This document shows positions 45,639-54,300 of a stretch of DNA of 54,400 bases, piece by piece. This stretch comes from Calderihabitans maritimus. GTDB taxonomy: Bacteria; Bacillota; KKC1; Calderihabitantales; Calderihabitantaceae. The DNA is taken from contig NZ_BDGJ01000125.1 in the NCBI RefSeq assembly GCF_002207765.1, forward strand, positions 1-54,400, given 5' to 3'. The translations under genes were made by a program, and so were the position numbers. Positions within the stretch are counted from its first letter, which is position 1; the number at the start of each line of letters is the position of its first letter. Below the pieces are notes generated by a model. It saw nothing but the letters and a program-made list of their open reading frames with translations, was not told where the DNA came from and did no database searches.

Positions 45639-46151
45639 GCTTAAGCTGGGTACCTGTCCCCTTTCCCGTTGTCCGGTTTCCCGCTATCTCATTGGATCTT
45701 CCCGGCTGGGTATTTATTTCGCGGGTTTTAGACATAAATAAGGGACTTTAGGCCCTAAGAAAGTAGGACCAAAATACCTGCTAGAAGGAAAGAAAGGATG
45801 TCCATGGGGAGGAACAGGTGGTTACCAAAGGCCTGGCAAATTCAGGCAGTTTGTCCAATGCGCAATGTGGGACAAGGATGCTAGAATAGAAAGTGGTTGT
45901 AGCAAGCCATATTTAATTAACTTCCCCAAGTGACATAATTCACAATTTTCCGCATACATTTGTCAGTTCTTTGAAAACCGAAAAAAGAATGTAAATGTTC
46001 CTCCTTCGGGGACATCTCTTAGCCATTGATGGTAAAGTGGCCGCAGGCCGCTTTTACCATAAAAGGTGTTTCGTCAATCGGGCCGGGAAGGGAGGGTAGC
46101 GGAAACAGGCATGACGAAGCGCCGCCAATTAATAAAGGAGGAGGAAAGTTA
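45639..46151 (+). other. 513-base gene-free region with structured leader before the cytochrome
   Basis: No convincing gene is seen. The distal part holds two strong hairpins: ATGGTAAAG-TGGCC with GGCCG-CTTTTACCAT (46029-46060) and a wider stem TTTCGTCA with TGACGAA (46070-46077 and 46111-46117) enclosing a G-rich segment. These lie between any promoter and the cytochrome start, so they may control its expression. AT-rich sequence around 45910-45990 could hold a promoter, but no good -35/-10 pair is evident. A 28-codon frame at 45798 is not supported. Confidence 0.5.
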
Positions 46152-49025
46152 ATGCGAAGACTGAGCTTGGCTCTGGTCCTGAGCTTGGTGCTGGTAGCCG
46201 TCTTCGCGGGAGCTGCCTGGGCAGAGCAGGCGAAGTACCGTGACCCTGCTACAGGCACGTCGTACTACACCTCCACGGGCAAATATGTGTATAACGGTGT
46301 AGGCAACCTGGGCAAGGACGCGTTCAGCGGTGACGGTACTACCAATTATCCTTTTGAAATCTACCTGCCTAACGAACAGGCACCGGCCAACTACAGGATT
46401 CACAGTAACTATTCTAAGGACACCGACGCGTGTGCTTCCTGTCACGCAACGCACACCGCGGTAGGTCCCTCTTTGCTGCAGTGGTACAACGTCTATGAAA
46501 CCTGTATGGCCTGCCACGACGGTACGGTAACTACCACTTACAATGTTGAGGATGGTTACATCGGGAATACGACTGCCCGGACGTTTGGCGGTAAGTTCGG
46601 TACCGGCGCGGAAGCTTACCTGTCCAACCACAACGTAACCGGTGCGGTTCAGATCTCGGCTGCACCCGGCGGTAGCACCGTTGCGGTTACCGGAACTACC
46701 GAGTACGGCAAGACTGTTACCCAGTGGGCTACCGAATTTGGCTGCGAGAGCTGCCACAGCCCGCACGGACAGGGCGGCAACGCGCGGATCCTGCATCCCG
46801 ATCCGAACGGTGTAGCTACGGCGAGAAAGCCCGCCGGAGGCTTTACCTACCTGGGTGAATTGGGATCCATTACCATTGATGCAACCACCACGGGTGTGGT
46901 CTATGAGACTGGCGTAGGCTACAAAGTGTACTTCAACGGCGAACCTGCCCTGCTGATTAAGGGCTATCCGTACGGAGTAAATGTGTATGACAATGGCAAG
47001 GTGAGCTGGGGAGCTAAGGTAGACAACAGCAACGGCTACACCGTAATTACTGGCGTAGATCTGAGCGGTGTTGGCGACCGGGTCTACGGTACACCGGCCA
47101 TCCAGGTCAAGATGATCATCAGTAACTACCTGGAAGCTACGGAAAGCGTAACCCATATTTCCGGCCTGAACACTTTCTGTGGCGCCTGTCATACCGACTA
47201 CAATACGGAGAACGTCTACAAGGATACCACTGATACAGAGCCCAACGGTTCCGGTGAAATGTTGAACGGTACCTATTCCGAAGCTTACCGTCACCAAGTG
47301 GGCTTCAACTGGCATGGTAGCGAACCCGGCCTGGACTTTGAAGAGAACAACCGGGTAACCTGTCTGACCTGCCACGTGGCCCACGGTGTTGACCAGGATT
47401 ACTGGAACGCTACTGTTGGACCGGGCACCAGCAGCGACATCGCGCTGGAGAACCTCAAGGAAATTGCCGGTTCCTCCGCCCTGAAGCGGAAGCCCAACAT
47501 GGGCGTATGCGAGACCTGCCATAAGAAGGGCGACGGCAACGAAGGATATGCTGCTAACACTGGAATGTCCGTAACAACTACTGCCACCACCCAAAACGGC
47601 TTGTATGCGCAGAAATCTACCCTGGCGTTTAACAACTATGTCGGCTGGAAGGAATGTGCCAAGTGTCATGAGGAGCAAGCCGCACCTTACAAAGAACAGC
47701 ACGAGACTGACGTATTCAAGGTATACGTCAAGTGGACAAGCGGCGCCTGGCCGGATGCCAGCAGTATAGTAATGGCCTACGATCAGGATGCCTTTGACCG
47801 CTGGGTCAACCGGGTCAAGCACACCCAGAAGATCATGCCTGTTGAGACTGGTACTCCTACCGAGTCTGAACTGCTGGCAGCGGGTGTTGACGCGGCGGAC
47901 ATCGGAACCGTTGACGCCAACGGAAACGCCACCGAATGGACCTACTTCACCAACTTCCGTCCAGAAGCCCTGCAGAACTGGGCCACCAGCAGCTTCGCCG
48001 ATCCGTCCATCGATGGCAGAACGGGAAGCGCGATTACTCCCGACAACGTACTCTATACCCTTGGTGTCAAGTGGAAGCAGCGCTACGTCTTCCAGGACAG
48101 CCTCCTCGAGAGCAATGGCTGGAGCAGCGACGGTGTGGACGACGGTCTAAGAGTCGGTAGCGGTAACGCGGTTATGTGGACCACCGGGTACGCTGGCACA
48201 ACCGCCGGTTGGGCAGCTTACAAGGCTATTACCGACGATAAAGACTGGGATGTCGGCTGTGGTTCCTGCCACGCCACCGGTATTAACATTGACGCTGTAA
48301 ATACGGCTTACGATCCTACAATAGAAGACCAGTACTTCCGTGACACCGGTATTACCTGCGAGGCCTGCCACGGACCCGGCGCTAACCACGTCAAGTATCC
48401 TACTCCGGAAAACATCATCAACCCGGCCAAGCTGAGCCTGGCCCAGAAGCTGGACGTCTGCGGTCAGTGCCATATCCGTGGTAGCAACCGCAACTATGCA
48501 GGACGTTCCGACGCATACGGCTTCGTACCCGGACAGGATCAACTTCTGATTGTTGCAAACTACCAGCCGATTACCTTTACCAAGGCCAGCTACACAGTAT
48601 TTGATAAGGACGGCAATCCGGTAGTTGTAAGCGACCTGAAGGTAGAGAGTGATGCATCGGGAGACGGCTCATACAGTAAGCACCTGTGGGCTAATAACTT
48701 CAGCAAGGGACACCACCAGCAGTACATCGACTTCATCCAGTCCGAACACTATGCCGCCCAGATTATGGACTGCGCTACCTGCCACAGCGCCCATGACCAG
48801 TACACTGACGGAATACAGTTGAAGTTCACTGCGGAATCCATCTGCGCTTCCTGCCACGACACCTTCGTAGATGTAGACGCCTACATGCCGCGGATTGCCA
48901 AGAGCGCCAACAAGTGGGATATTCGCTCTCACGCTTTCAGCAGTATTTATGACCTGAACAACGATGGAGATACCGACGATACAGTTGACGGAGCTCAAGA
49001 AAGCAATCCGGGACCCATTGAATAA
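46152..49025 (+). CDS. Secreted 12-heme c-type cytochrome
   Basis: A 957-residue protein with signal peptide RRLSLALVLSLVLVAVFAGAAWA cleaved before EQAKYRD. Twelve CXXCH heme-attachment motifs are seen: CASCH, CMACH, CESCH, CGACH, CLTCH, CETCH, CAKCH, CGSCH, CEACH, CGQCH, CATCH and CASCH. They fall in two clusters (about residues 95-460 and 490-910) separated by beta-rich stretches without heme. The segment TCEACHGPGANHVKYP resembles the cytochrome c554/multiheme nitrite-reductase type fold. It ends in an acidic Asp-rich tail. GGAGGAGG precedes ATG 46152; an upstream frame from 46026 would bury the signal peptide. No lipobox or transmembrane C-terminus is present. Likely role: extracytoplasmic electron transfer; partner unknown. 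Confidence 0.92.
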   Translation: MRRLSLALVLSLVLVAVFAGAAWAEQAKYRDPATGTSYYTSTGKYVYNGVGNLGKDAFSGDGTTNYPFEIYLPNEQAPANYRIHSNYSKDTDACASCHATHTAVGPSLLQWYNVYETCMACHDGTVTTTYNVEDGYIGNTTARTFGGKFGTGAEAYLSNHNVTGAVQISAAPGGSTVAVTGTTEYGKTVTQWATEFGCESCHSPHGQGGNARILHPDPNGVATARKPAGGFTYLGELGSITIDATTTGVVYETGVGYKVYFNGEPALLIKGYPYGVNVYDNGKVSWGAKVDNSNGYTVITGVDLSGVGDRVYGTPAIQVKMIISNYLEATESVTHISGLNTFCGACHTDYNTENVYKDTTDTEPNGSGEMLNGTYSEAYRHQVGFNWHGSEPGLDFEENNRVTCLTCHVAHGVDQDYWNATVGPGTSSDIALENLKEIAGSSALKRKPNMGVCETCHKKGDGNEGYAANTGMSVTTTATTQNGLYAQKSTLAFNNYVGWKECAKCHEEQAAPYKEQHETDVFKVYVKWTSGAWPDASSIVMAYDQDAFDRWVNRVKHTQKIMPVETGTPTESELLAAGVDAADIGTVDANGNATEWTYFTNFRPEALQNWATSSFADPSIDGRTGSAITPDNVLYTLGVKWKQRYVFQDSLLESNGWSSDGVDDGLRVGSGNAVMWTTGYAGTTAGWAAYKAITDDKDWDVGCGSCHATGINIDAVNTAYDPTIEDQYFRDTGITCEACHGPGANHVKYPTPENIINPAKLSLAQKLDVCGQCHIRGSNRNYAGRSDAYGFVPGQDQLLIVANYQPITFTKASYTVFDKDGNPVVVSDLKVESDASGDGSYSKHLWANNFSKGHHQQYIDFIQSEHYAAQIMDCATCHSAHDQYTDGIQLKFTAESICASCHDTFVDVDAYMPRIAKSANKWDIRSHAFSSIYDLNNDGDTDDTVDGAQESNPGPIE

Positions 49026-49038
49026 GCCGTATAACATA

Positions 49039-49066
49039 GGAGCGCACCCTTTTTGGGGTGTGCTCT
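49039..49066 (+). terminator. Intrinsic terminator after the cytochrome gene
   Basis: GGAGCGCACCC pairs with GGGTGTGCTC (one G-U pair) around TTTTTG, followed by TTAATTTTT. Confidence 0.85.
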
Positions 49067-49072
49067 TAATTT

Positions 49073-49102
49073 TTCAAGCCGGGGACGTTCAAGCCGGGGA
49101 CG
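49073..49102 (+). repeat. Tandem 15-bp direct repeat
   Basis: TTCAAGCCGGGGACG occurs twice in direct succession (49073-49087 and 49088-49102). The following GGTTCTTGACTTGAATGGGACGG partly repeats the pattern in inverted form, like a decayed palindromic intergenic repeat. The surrounding region 49103-49302 shows no gene. Confidence 0.7.
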
Positions 49103-49302
49103 GTTCTTGACTTGAATGGGACGGTCTAGAGACAGGCCGCCCTTTTGTCTTTTCATGGGTATGGTTTGGGCCAAACTGGTGGGGGAAAATGCTACTCTAA
49201 ATGGTTTTACCAAACGGGCTGTTGTGGTTTATTGTGAGTGTCGGCATGGTTAATTCAGGAAAAAATTCAAAGGGCGAGACAAATTGTTTGGAGGTAGTAT
49301 TA

Positions 49303-49392
49303 ATGAGACGCTGGAAGGACTGGTTGAGAAAGGCCAACTGCTCTTGAGAAGCGTGTTCGTGCGGTATAGTGCAGGTTCGCACCTGCTGTTGA
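49303..49392 (+). CDS. Possible Cys-rich selenopeptide with in-frame TGA (or a 14-codon leader peptide)
   Basis: GGAGG at 49290-49294 is followed nine bases later by ATG 49303. The strict reading gives 14 residues, MRRWKDWLRKANCS, ending at TGA 49345. If that TGA is read as selenocysteine the frame continues UEACSCGIVQVRTCC to a second TGA at 49390, a 29-residue peptide with five Cys and one Sec. A perfect hairpin GCAGGT-TCGC-ACCTGC (49371-49386) begins 23 bases after the TGA, a SECIS-like position. The selenoprotein at 28396 shows that recoding probably exists in this organism. No homologue is known to me, so the call is tentative. Confidence 0.35.
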
Positions 49393-49414
49393 TATTCGAA
49401 GAAACGCAGTAGCA

Positions 49415-49439
49415 AAGCCCGGGGGTTTTCCCCGGGCTT
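49415..49439. terminator. Palindromic hairpin between convergent genes
   Basis: AAGCCCGGGG and CCCCGGGCTT form a perfect 10-bp stem with a GTTTT loop. It lies between the short reading frame and the convergent gene that ends at 49510, so it can serve both strands, although neither side has a long T run. Confidence 0.65.
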
Positions 49440-49509
49440 ATGCATTCTGGCACGGGTTAAGCTCACCCCTTCTGGAGCTTGGCCTGCATCCCGGTGGGGC
49501 CAGGCCGGA

Positions 49510-50904
49510 TTAGTTTCTTTTAGCAAGGAGCTTTTCAACTTCCCTAATCATATGATCCCGGTTGGGGAAACCCGTCTTGCGAAAGATGTTCCGCAGGTGA
49601 GTTTTAACGGTATTGGGAGAAATGGAAAGTTCCTGGCAGAGTTCTTTGTTGGTTTTTCCCTGTAACAGAAGCCGGGTTACTTCCAGCTCCCGGGGGGTCA
49701 GGGAATGAAAACACTCCAGAAGCGAAATGTCCACGCAGTTGATATCGGGGGAGCTGGGCTGCCGGGAAAGAGTTTCGGGAATCGCCCATAGGAAGGCCAC
49801 GACCATAAAGAGAGGTATGTGCGCCACGACGGTTAGAAATGCTGGCGACACGGTAAGGTTGACCAAAAGAAGGGAAACAAGCGAACCCAGCAGCACACCC
49901 AGTAGCATAGCGCTTAGGCCGTGGTGAAACTGTTCGGTCTGGTTGCTGGCAGCAGCCAAATCTGCCAGGATGACCCAGACAAAAAGGTCCAAAAAAGCCC
50001 AACCTGACTGCAGTGCTGTCTGCGTCAGAAAATACCCCGGGATTCCTTTTACAGTGGCGAAAAAGGTAAAGGAAACGCCTAGCGAAGCAAGGCCGAGGTA
50101 GAGGAGGAGCTTTCTACCCGCCGCATCTGCCAGCATTCCGGCCAGGAAAACCGTTGCCATGAAAGGCAGCACATTGTAAAAACGTTCTATTTCGGCGTAA
50201 GGTTCAAAGCGAGGATAGACACCGGCGTAGGTAATACCTGCGGTAATGTAAATCCCGAAAATCACGGCATAAAGGCGCCATTTATTGATACGGGGGATGG
50301 GACGAGACATACCCTGAGTGGTCTTTTTTTGATCCAACAGGGCCCGGTCGCTTGAAGGGCGGCCCGGAAATTTAAGGAAAAATGCGGAACCTAGAACCAG
50401 GAGGGAAGAGAGGCCAGGAGCCAGAGCGGAATTAAGTACCGGAATGGTAACGGTGAAAAGATAAAGCGCTAAGTAGGCCAGAAACAGGGAAAACCCCAAA
50501 ACGCAACCCCTAGATGTAGCAGGGATCCGGGTTAAAAATGATTGGGACCAGAAAACGACTATTCTGGCCAGTGCCATTCCTAGCAATCCGGTGGTAACGA
50601 ACCTGAGGGGAGAAGGCAACAGGAACCACAGGCTGCTCAAAACTACACCTAATGCTGCCAGCACTAGGTAGTAGTTCGAGTGTCGTTCCCATTTTAACAC
50701 CGTTCCCGGCTTCGGGATGAGCCCCAGTGATAAAAACAGCAGGCCATTGATGCTTAAAGGGACAAAACTGGAATCCTTAACAGAAGCTTTCAGTGCAGGT
50801 CCAAACACGGGAAAGGTGATGGCACAACCATAGACGCAACCTAACGTTGCCGCCAGAGGCCAGAAGGTCTTGATCGAAAGACACTTGGATTTCAACGAAA
50901 ACAC
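49510..50904 (-). CDS. Membrane-bound LuxR-type regulator with MFS-like 12-TM domain
   Basis: A 464-residue protein on the minus strand. Residues 1 to about 390 contain about twelve hydrophobic segments in two groups of six separated by a polar loop (about 180-210), like a major-facilitator transporter. The last 65 residues are a GerE helix-turn-helix ([42 protein letters not shown]). One-component membrane LuxR proteins of this build are known in Actinobacteria and some Firmicutes and sense small molecules through the transporter-like part. The start GTG at 50902-50904 has only a weak ribosome-binding site, so the exact N-terminus is uncertain. Palindromes in its upstream region are likely its binding sites. 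Confidence 0.88.
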   Translation of the reverse strand: MFSLKSKCLSIKTFWPLAATLGCVYGCAITFPVFGPALKASVKDSSFVPLSINGLLFLSLGLIPKPGTVLKWERHSNYYLVLAALGVVLSSLWFLLPSPLRFVTTGLLGMALARIVVFWSQSFLTRIPATSRGCVLGFSLFLAYLALYLFTVTIPVLNSALAPGLSSLLVLGSAFFLKFPGRPSSDRALLDQKKTTQGMSRPIPRINKWRLYAVIFGIYITAGITYAGVYPRFEPYAEIERFYNVLPFMATVFLAGMLADAAGRKLLLYLGLASLGVSFTFFATVKGIPGYFLTQTALQSGWAFLDLFVWVILADLAAASNQTEQFHHGLSAMLLGVLLGSLVSLLLVNLTVSPAFLTVVAHIPLFMVVAFLWAIPETLSRQPSSPDINCVDISLLECFHSLTPRELEVTRLLLQGKTNKELCQELSISPNTVKTHLRNIFRKTGFPNRDHMIREVEKLLAKRN

Positions 50905-50915
50905 CCCAGACTACG

Positions 50916-50933
50916 TATCCCCGTAGGGTGATA
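50916..50933. promoter_or_regulatory. Operator-like palindrome 1 (near the regulator start)
   Basis: TATCCCCGTAGGGTGATA is an imperfect inverted repeat of the ATCACCC/GGGTGAT type. It lies 12 bases upstream of the LuxR-type gene start, a position suited to autorepression. Confidence 0.6.
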
Positions 50934-51038
50934 GAAATTGTCGACCAGGCATGAAAAAAATAACAACCTGTACTCATGTATCCATATATCCGATATATTT
51001 GACAGAAGTTTCCTGAATCCTTTTGGAAAATTCGAAAA

Positions 51039-51055
51039 ATCACCCCGGGGGTTAT
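51039..51055. promoter_or_regulatory. Operator-like palindrome 2
   Basis: ATCACCCCGGGGGTTAT is an inverted repeat of the same type. Its centre is about 68 bases before the predicted transcription start of the secreted-protein gene. Confidence 0.65.
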
Positions 51056-51061
51056 CTCAAT

Positions 51062-51080
51062 ATCACCCCCCTAGGGTGAT
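51062..51080. promoter_or_regulatory. Operator-like palindrome 3 abutting the -35 element
   Basis: ATCACCCCCCTAGGGTGAT is the best copy of the palindrome. It touches the first base of the -35 element of the rightward promoter, as expected for an activator site centred about 44 bases before transcription start. Confidence 0.7.
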
Positions 51081-51108
51081 TGAAATGAAACAGAAGCCGC
51101 CGTATAAT
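51080..51108 (+). promoter_or_regulatory. Promoter of the secreted adhesin-like gene
   Basis: TTGAAA (51080-51085), a 17-base spacer and a perfect TATAAT (51103-51108). Transcription would start near 51115, giving a leader of about 190 bases in which no gene is seen. Confidence 0.75.
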
Positions 51109-51307
51109 ACTTGGGAAGTTTTGCCTGTCTGGCGGGGAAGCTGTACCGGTATTCTCCTTGCTCCAATCTTTTCGGGTACCGGAAGGCGCTGAACGTTAGA
51201 CGGGGATTACCTTAACCATTATCAGGGGTTATAAGGGATAGGCCGGGACCCCGCAGTTCAAAAACCCTATGTTCAAGTAACCAGGAATCAGGGAGGTGGA
51301 TCGCCAA

Positions 51308-54300
51308 GTGCGACGACAAAGAAAAAGTTACGGGTGGTTAGTTGTCCTTGTTGGTTTTGTCCTTGTGGCGGGCATTCTCGCAGCCGGCGCGCCGGAAGCG
51401 GTAGCCCAGAACATTACGGTACAGCTTGACAAAGAGTATTACAACACAGGCTCCACGGTTACCGTAAGTGTTACAGATTTCTCTGCCAATCGAGATAATT
51501 CGGCAGTGGAGACGGTGGACATTACGGTAACCAGCACAAGCGATGCAGCCGGCATTACGGTCCGGCTTACCGAAACCGATGCCGCCACGGGTTCTTTCAG
51601 GGGAACCTTTACTCTCGTTGCTAGCGGGTCAAACGATACTAGCGATCAGCTGCAGGTCACCAATGGAGACATAATCTTCGTTACTTATGGTGCTAATTAC
51701 GGTGATACCGCAACTGTCGATGACGATCCTCCGCAATACACTTCTTTATCCCCCCTTAGGGATGCGAGGGGGGTAGACCCGGGTGTTTCCACTGTAAACG
51801 TTGTTTTTGACGAGCCGATTAATTGGGGTAGTGAATCCGGCAATATTAGGATTGTCGATCATTACGGCAACTACCAGAACATTGCTTCTAAGGAGATTAT
51901 CGGCGGCAACACGCTGGTTCTTACGTTATATTCATCCTTGGCCTGGAGTGAAACCTATACTGTAACTGTTCCTGCCGGGGCGGTCGTGGACCGGGCAGGC
52001 AACCCAAATGCAGAGGTGACGTGGAGCTTCAAGACGGTCTACATGGAGCTTGACAGGGATACCTATAAGTCCTATGAAACCGTTTACGTGACTCTATACG
52101 ACGAGGCAAAGGGGAGCGGAAGTGTTACCGTAGAGGTAGCGTGCGACAATTGGCCATCAGCTCCTATCAATGTAAGCCTTTTCGGTAGCGGCGGCAAGTT
52201 TACAGGCAGCTTCAGCCTGTCATCCCCGTCAGGAAGTTCGGATGACAGCAACGATATTCTGGGCGTCACCGCATACAATGACAGCTTTACCGTTTCCTAT
52301 GATCCCGACAATGACGGGATGGACGAGGTTTTAGCTTGGGCCTACGTGGATAACCAAGCCCCAATTGTCGCCAGCACCTCGCCTGATGATGGGGCAGTCG
52401 ACGTTGCGGTGGATGAACCCATTGTAATAACATTCAGCGAGCCTGTCCGGGAGGGAGATCAACTTAATCTTATTGAAATTTGGGACAATGACGGAAATAT
52501 GGTGGGGGGGATCAGTTGTGTAATCGAGGGGAATACCCTCACCATTAATCACGCTACTTTTGAGCATTCTACACAGTATACCCTTTACCTGCCAACATGG
52601 GCCGTAGAGGACACTGTGGGCAACATGTACAACACTTCGAATTTCGAGCTCCTGCATTTTACCACCGCAGCAATTCCTCCCGCAGTAATCTATGTGGATG
52701 ATAGCGGCAGTGATACGGAAGGAGACGGCAGTGATACTAACCCCTACGGAACGATAACTCGTGCGCTGCAGGCGGCCAGGAACGGCGATACCATTGTCGT
52801 CCACGATGGTACGTATAACGAGAATGTTGTGATCACCAAGGATGTAACCATCACTTCGGTCAACGGTCCGGAAGCTACTATCATCCACCCTGCGAGTGGT
52901 GATGCCTTCACCCTTCAGCCGGTGCCGGGTTCTTACGGGACCCGGAGGATAACAGGCTTCACCATTACCGGGGCCGCTCACGGGATTTCGATTACCGGCA
53001 TGCAGGATGGGCTTGTGTACATCGAAAACAATATAATTTCCGGTTGTATAGATGGCGTGTATGTGGATGAGCATACAGGAGGAACCGTTTATATTCAGAA
53101 AAACATTATTTCCGGCAACACAGGTGCCGGTATTGAGTTGGGACCGAATGCAGATGGTTCTAGGGTAGAAGTAAAATGGAACAATATAATCGACAACGGC
53201 TACGGAATAGACCACGAAGGGTCGAACGAGGTGGAAGCATCGCTTAATTTCTGGGGTAACCCCCACGGCCCAAGTCATGATGGTATCAACTATGGTGATA
53301 CTGTTGACGGGAGCATCGACTTCCAGCCTTGGCTGGTGGCAGAGTCTGCGGGCGAAGAGATTACCAGAGAACTAGACATTGCCGCGCCCATGCTGGGTGA
53401 CGGCTATGTCGGATTGGAGTACCTGGCCGAATTACCCATGCAGCCTAATGTGGGGAGTATCCTCGAATGGTCCCTTTATTCCGGTTCATTGCCTGACGGG
53501 GTGGAGATTTTATCCGGCATAACCCTGTACGGTACTCCTACCGCGGCGGGCAGCTTTAGCTTCGCCCTGGAGGCCAGCAACGGGACCCAGGCGGTATACA
53601 GGAACTTTTCCTTAAATGTGGCTACAGAATATACGGGCAGCGGCCCGGCGGTGGTCACTCGCAGCCCGGTGCCTTACGAAACCGGTGTGGCCGTAGATGC
53701 GCCAATCGTTATCGTGTTCAAAGAACCGGTACAACTGAGCGACAACTACCAGGGTTATATAAACATTACCAACCCCGAGGACTATTATGAAATAGTTTAT
53801 AAGGTTGCCAGAGTGCAAACCACAGTTATCAATAATGATACGTTGGTGATAGACCCTACTTATAACCTCAGACCTGCTACAACGTACGAGGTTGCAATTT
53901 CGGCCGGTATAGTAACCGACAGTGAGGGGAATTCCTTTGCAGGCTCCTGGAGGTTCACCACAGGTGATCAAGTCATCCCGCTTGCGATAACCACTGCGGA
54001 GCTTCCGCCGGCCGCGGAGGGGCAAGCCTACAGCGCCCAACTCGCGGCTGCCGGCGGGGTGGGAAGCTATACCTGGAGCCTGGTTGACGGCAGCCTGCCG
54101 GACGGGCTGAGTTTAAGCAGTTCAGGGCAGATTTCGGGCACGCCCTTGTCGGCAGGCAACTGGGGCTTTACGGTCCAGGTCGCTGACCAGAGCGGCGCGA
54201 CTGCAACCCGGCAGCTATCGATCATCGTCAGTCCCGCACCCGACACCACGCCGCCCACGGTTGTCGAAAAAGCACCTGGGAATGGCGCTACGGGAGTCCC

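Noticed and set aside
45798-45884. A 28-codon frame with an AAAGGA upstream, between the response regulator and the cytochrome
   Set aside because: No recognisable features, no homologue known to me, and such short frames are expected by chance.
46149-47822. A 557-codon open frame on the minus strand inside the cytochrome gene
   Set aside because: It is the antisense shadow of the strongly biased, clearly coding cytochrome sequence. It has no ribosome-binding site or recognisable domain, and the plus strand carries twelve heme motifs.
50938-51192. An 84-codon plus-strand frame between the LuxR-type gene and the surface protein
   Set aside because: It spans the palindromes and the TTGAAA/TATAAT promoter, so the region is regulatory rather than coding.
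52331-53278. A 315-codon minus-strand frame inside the surface-protein gene
   Set aside because: The plus-strand frame is continuous with a signal peptide and known domain patterns; the minus frame has none.
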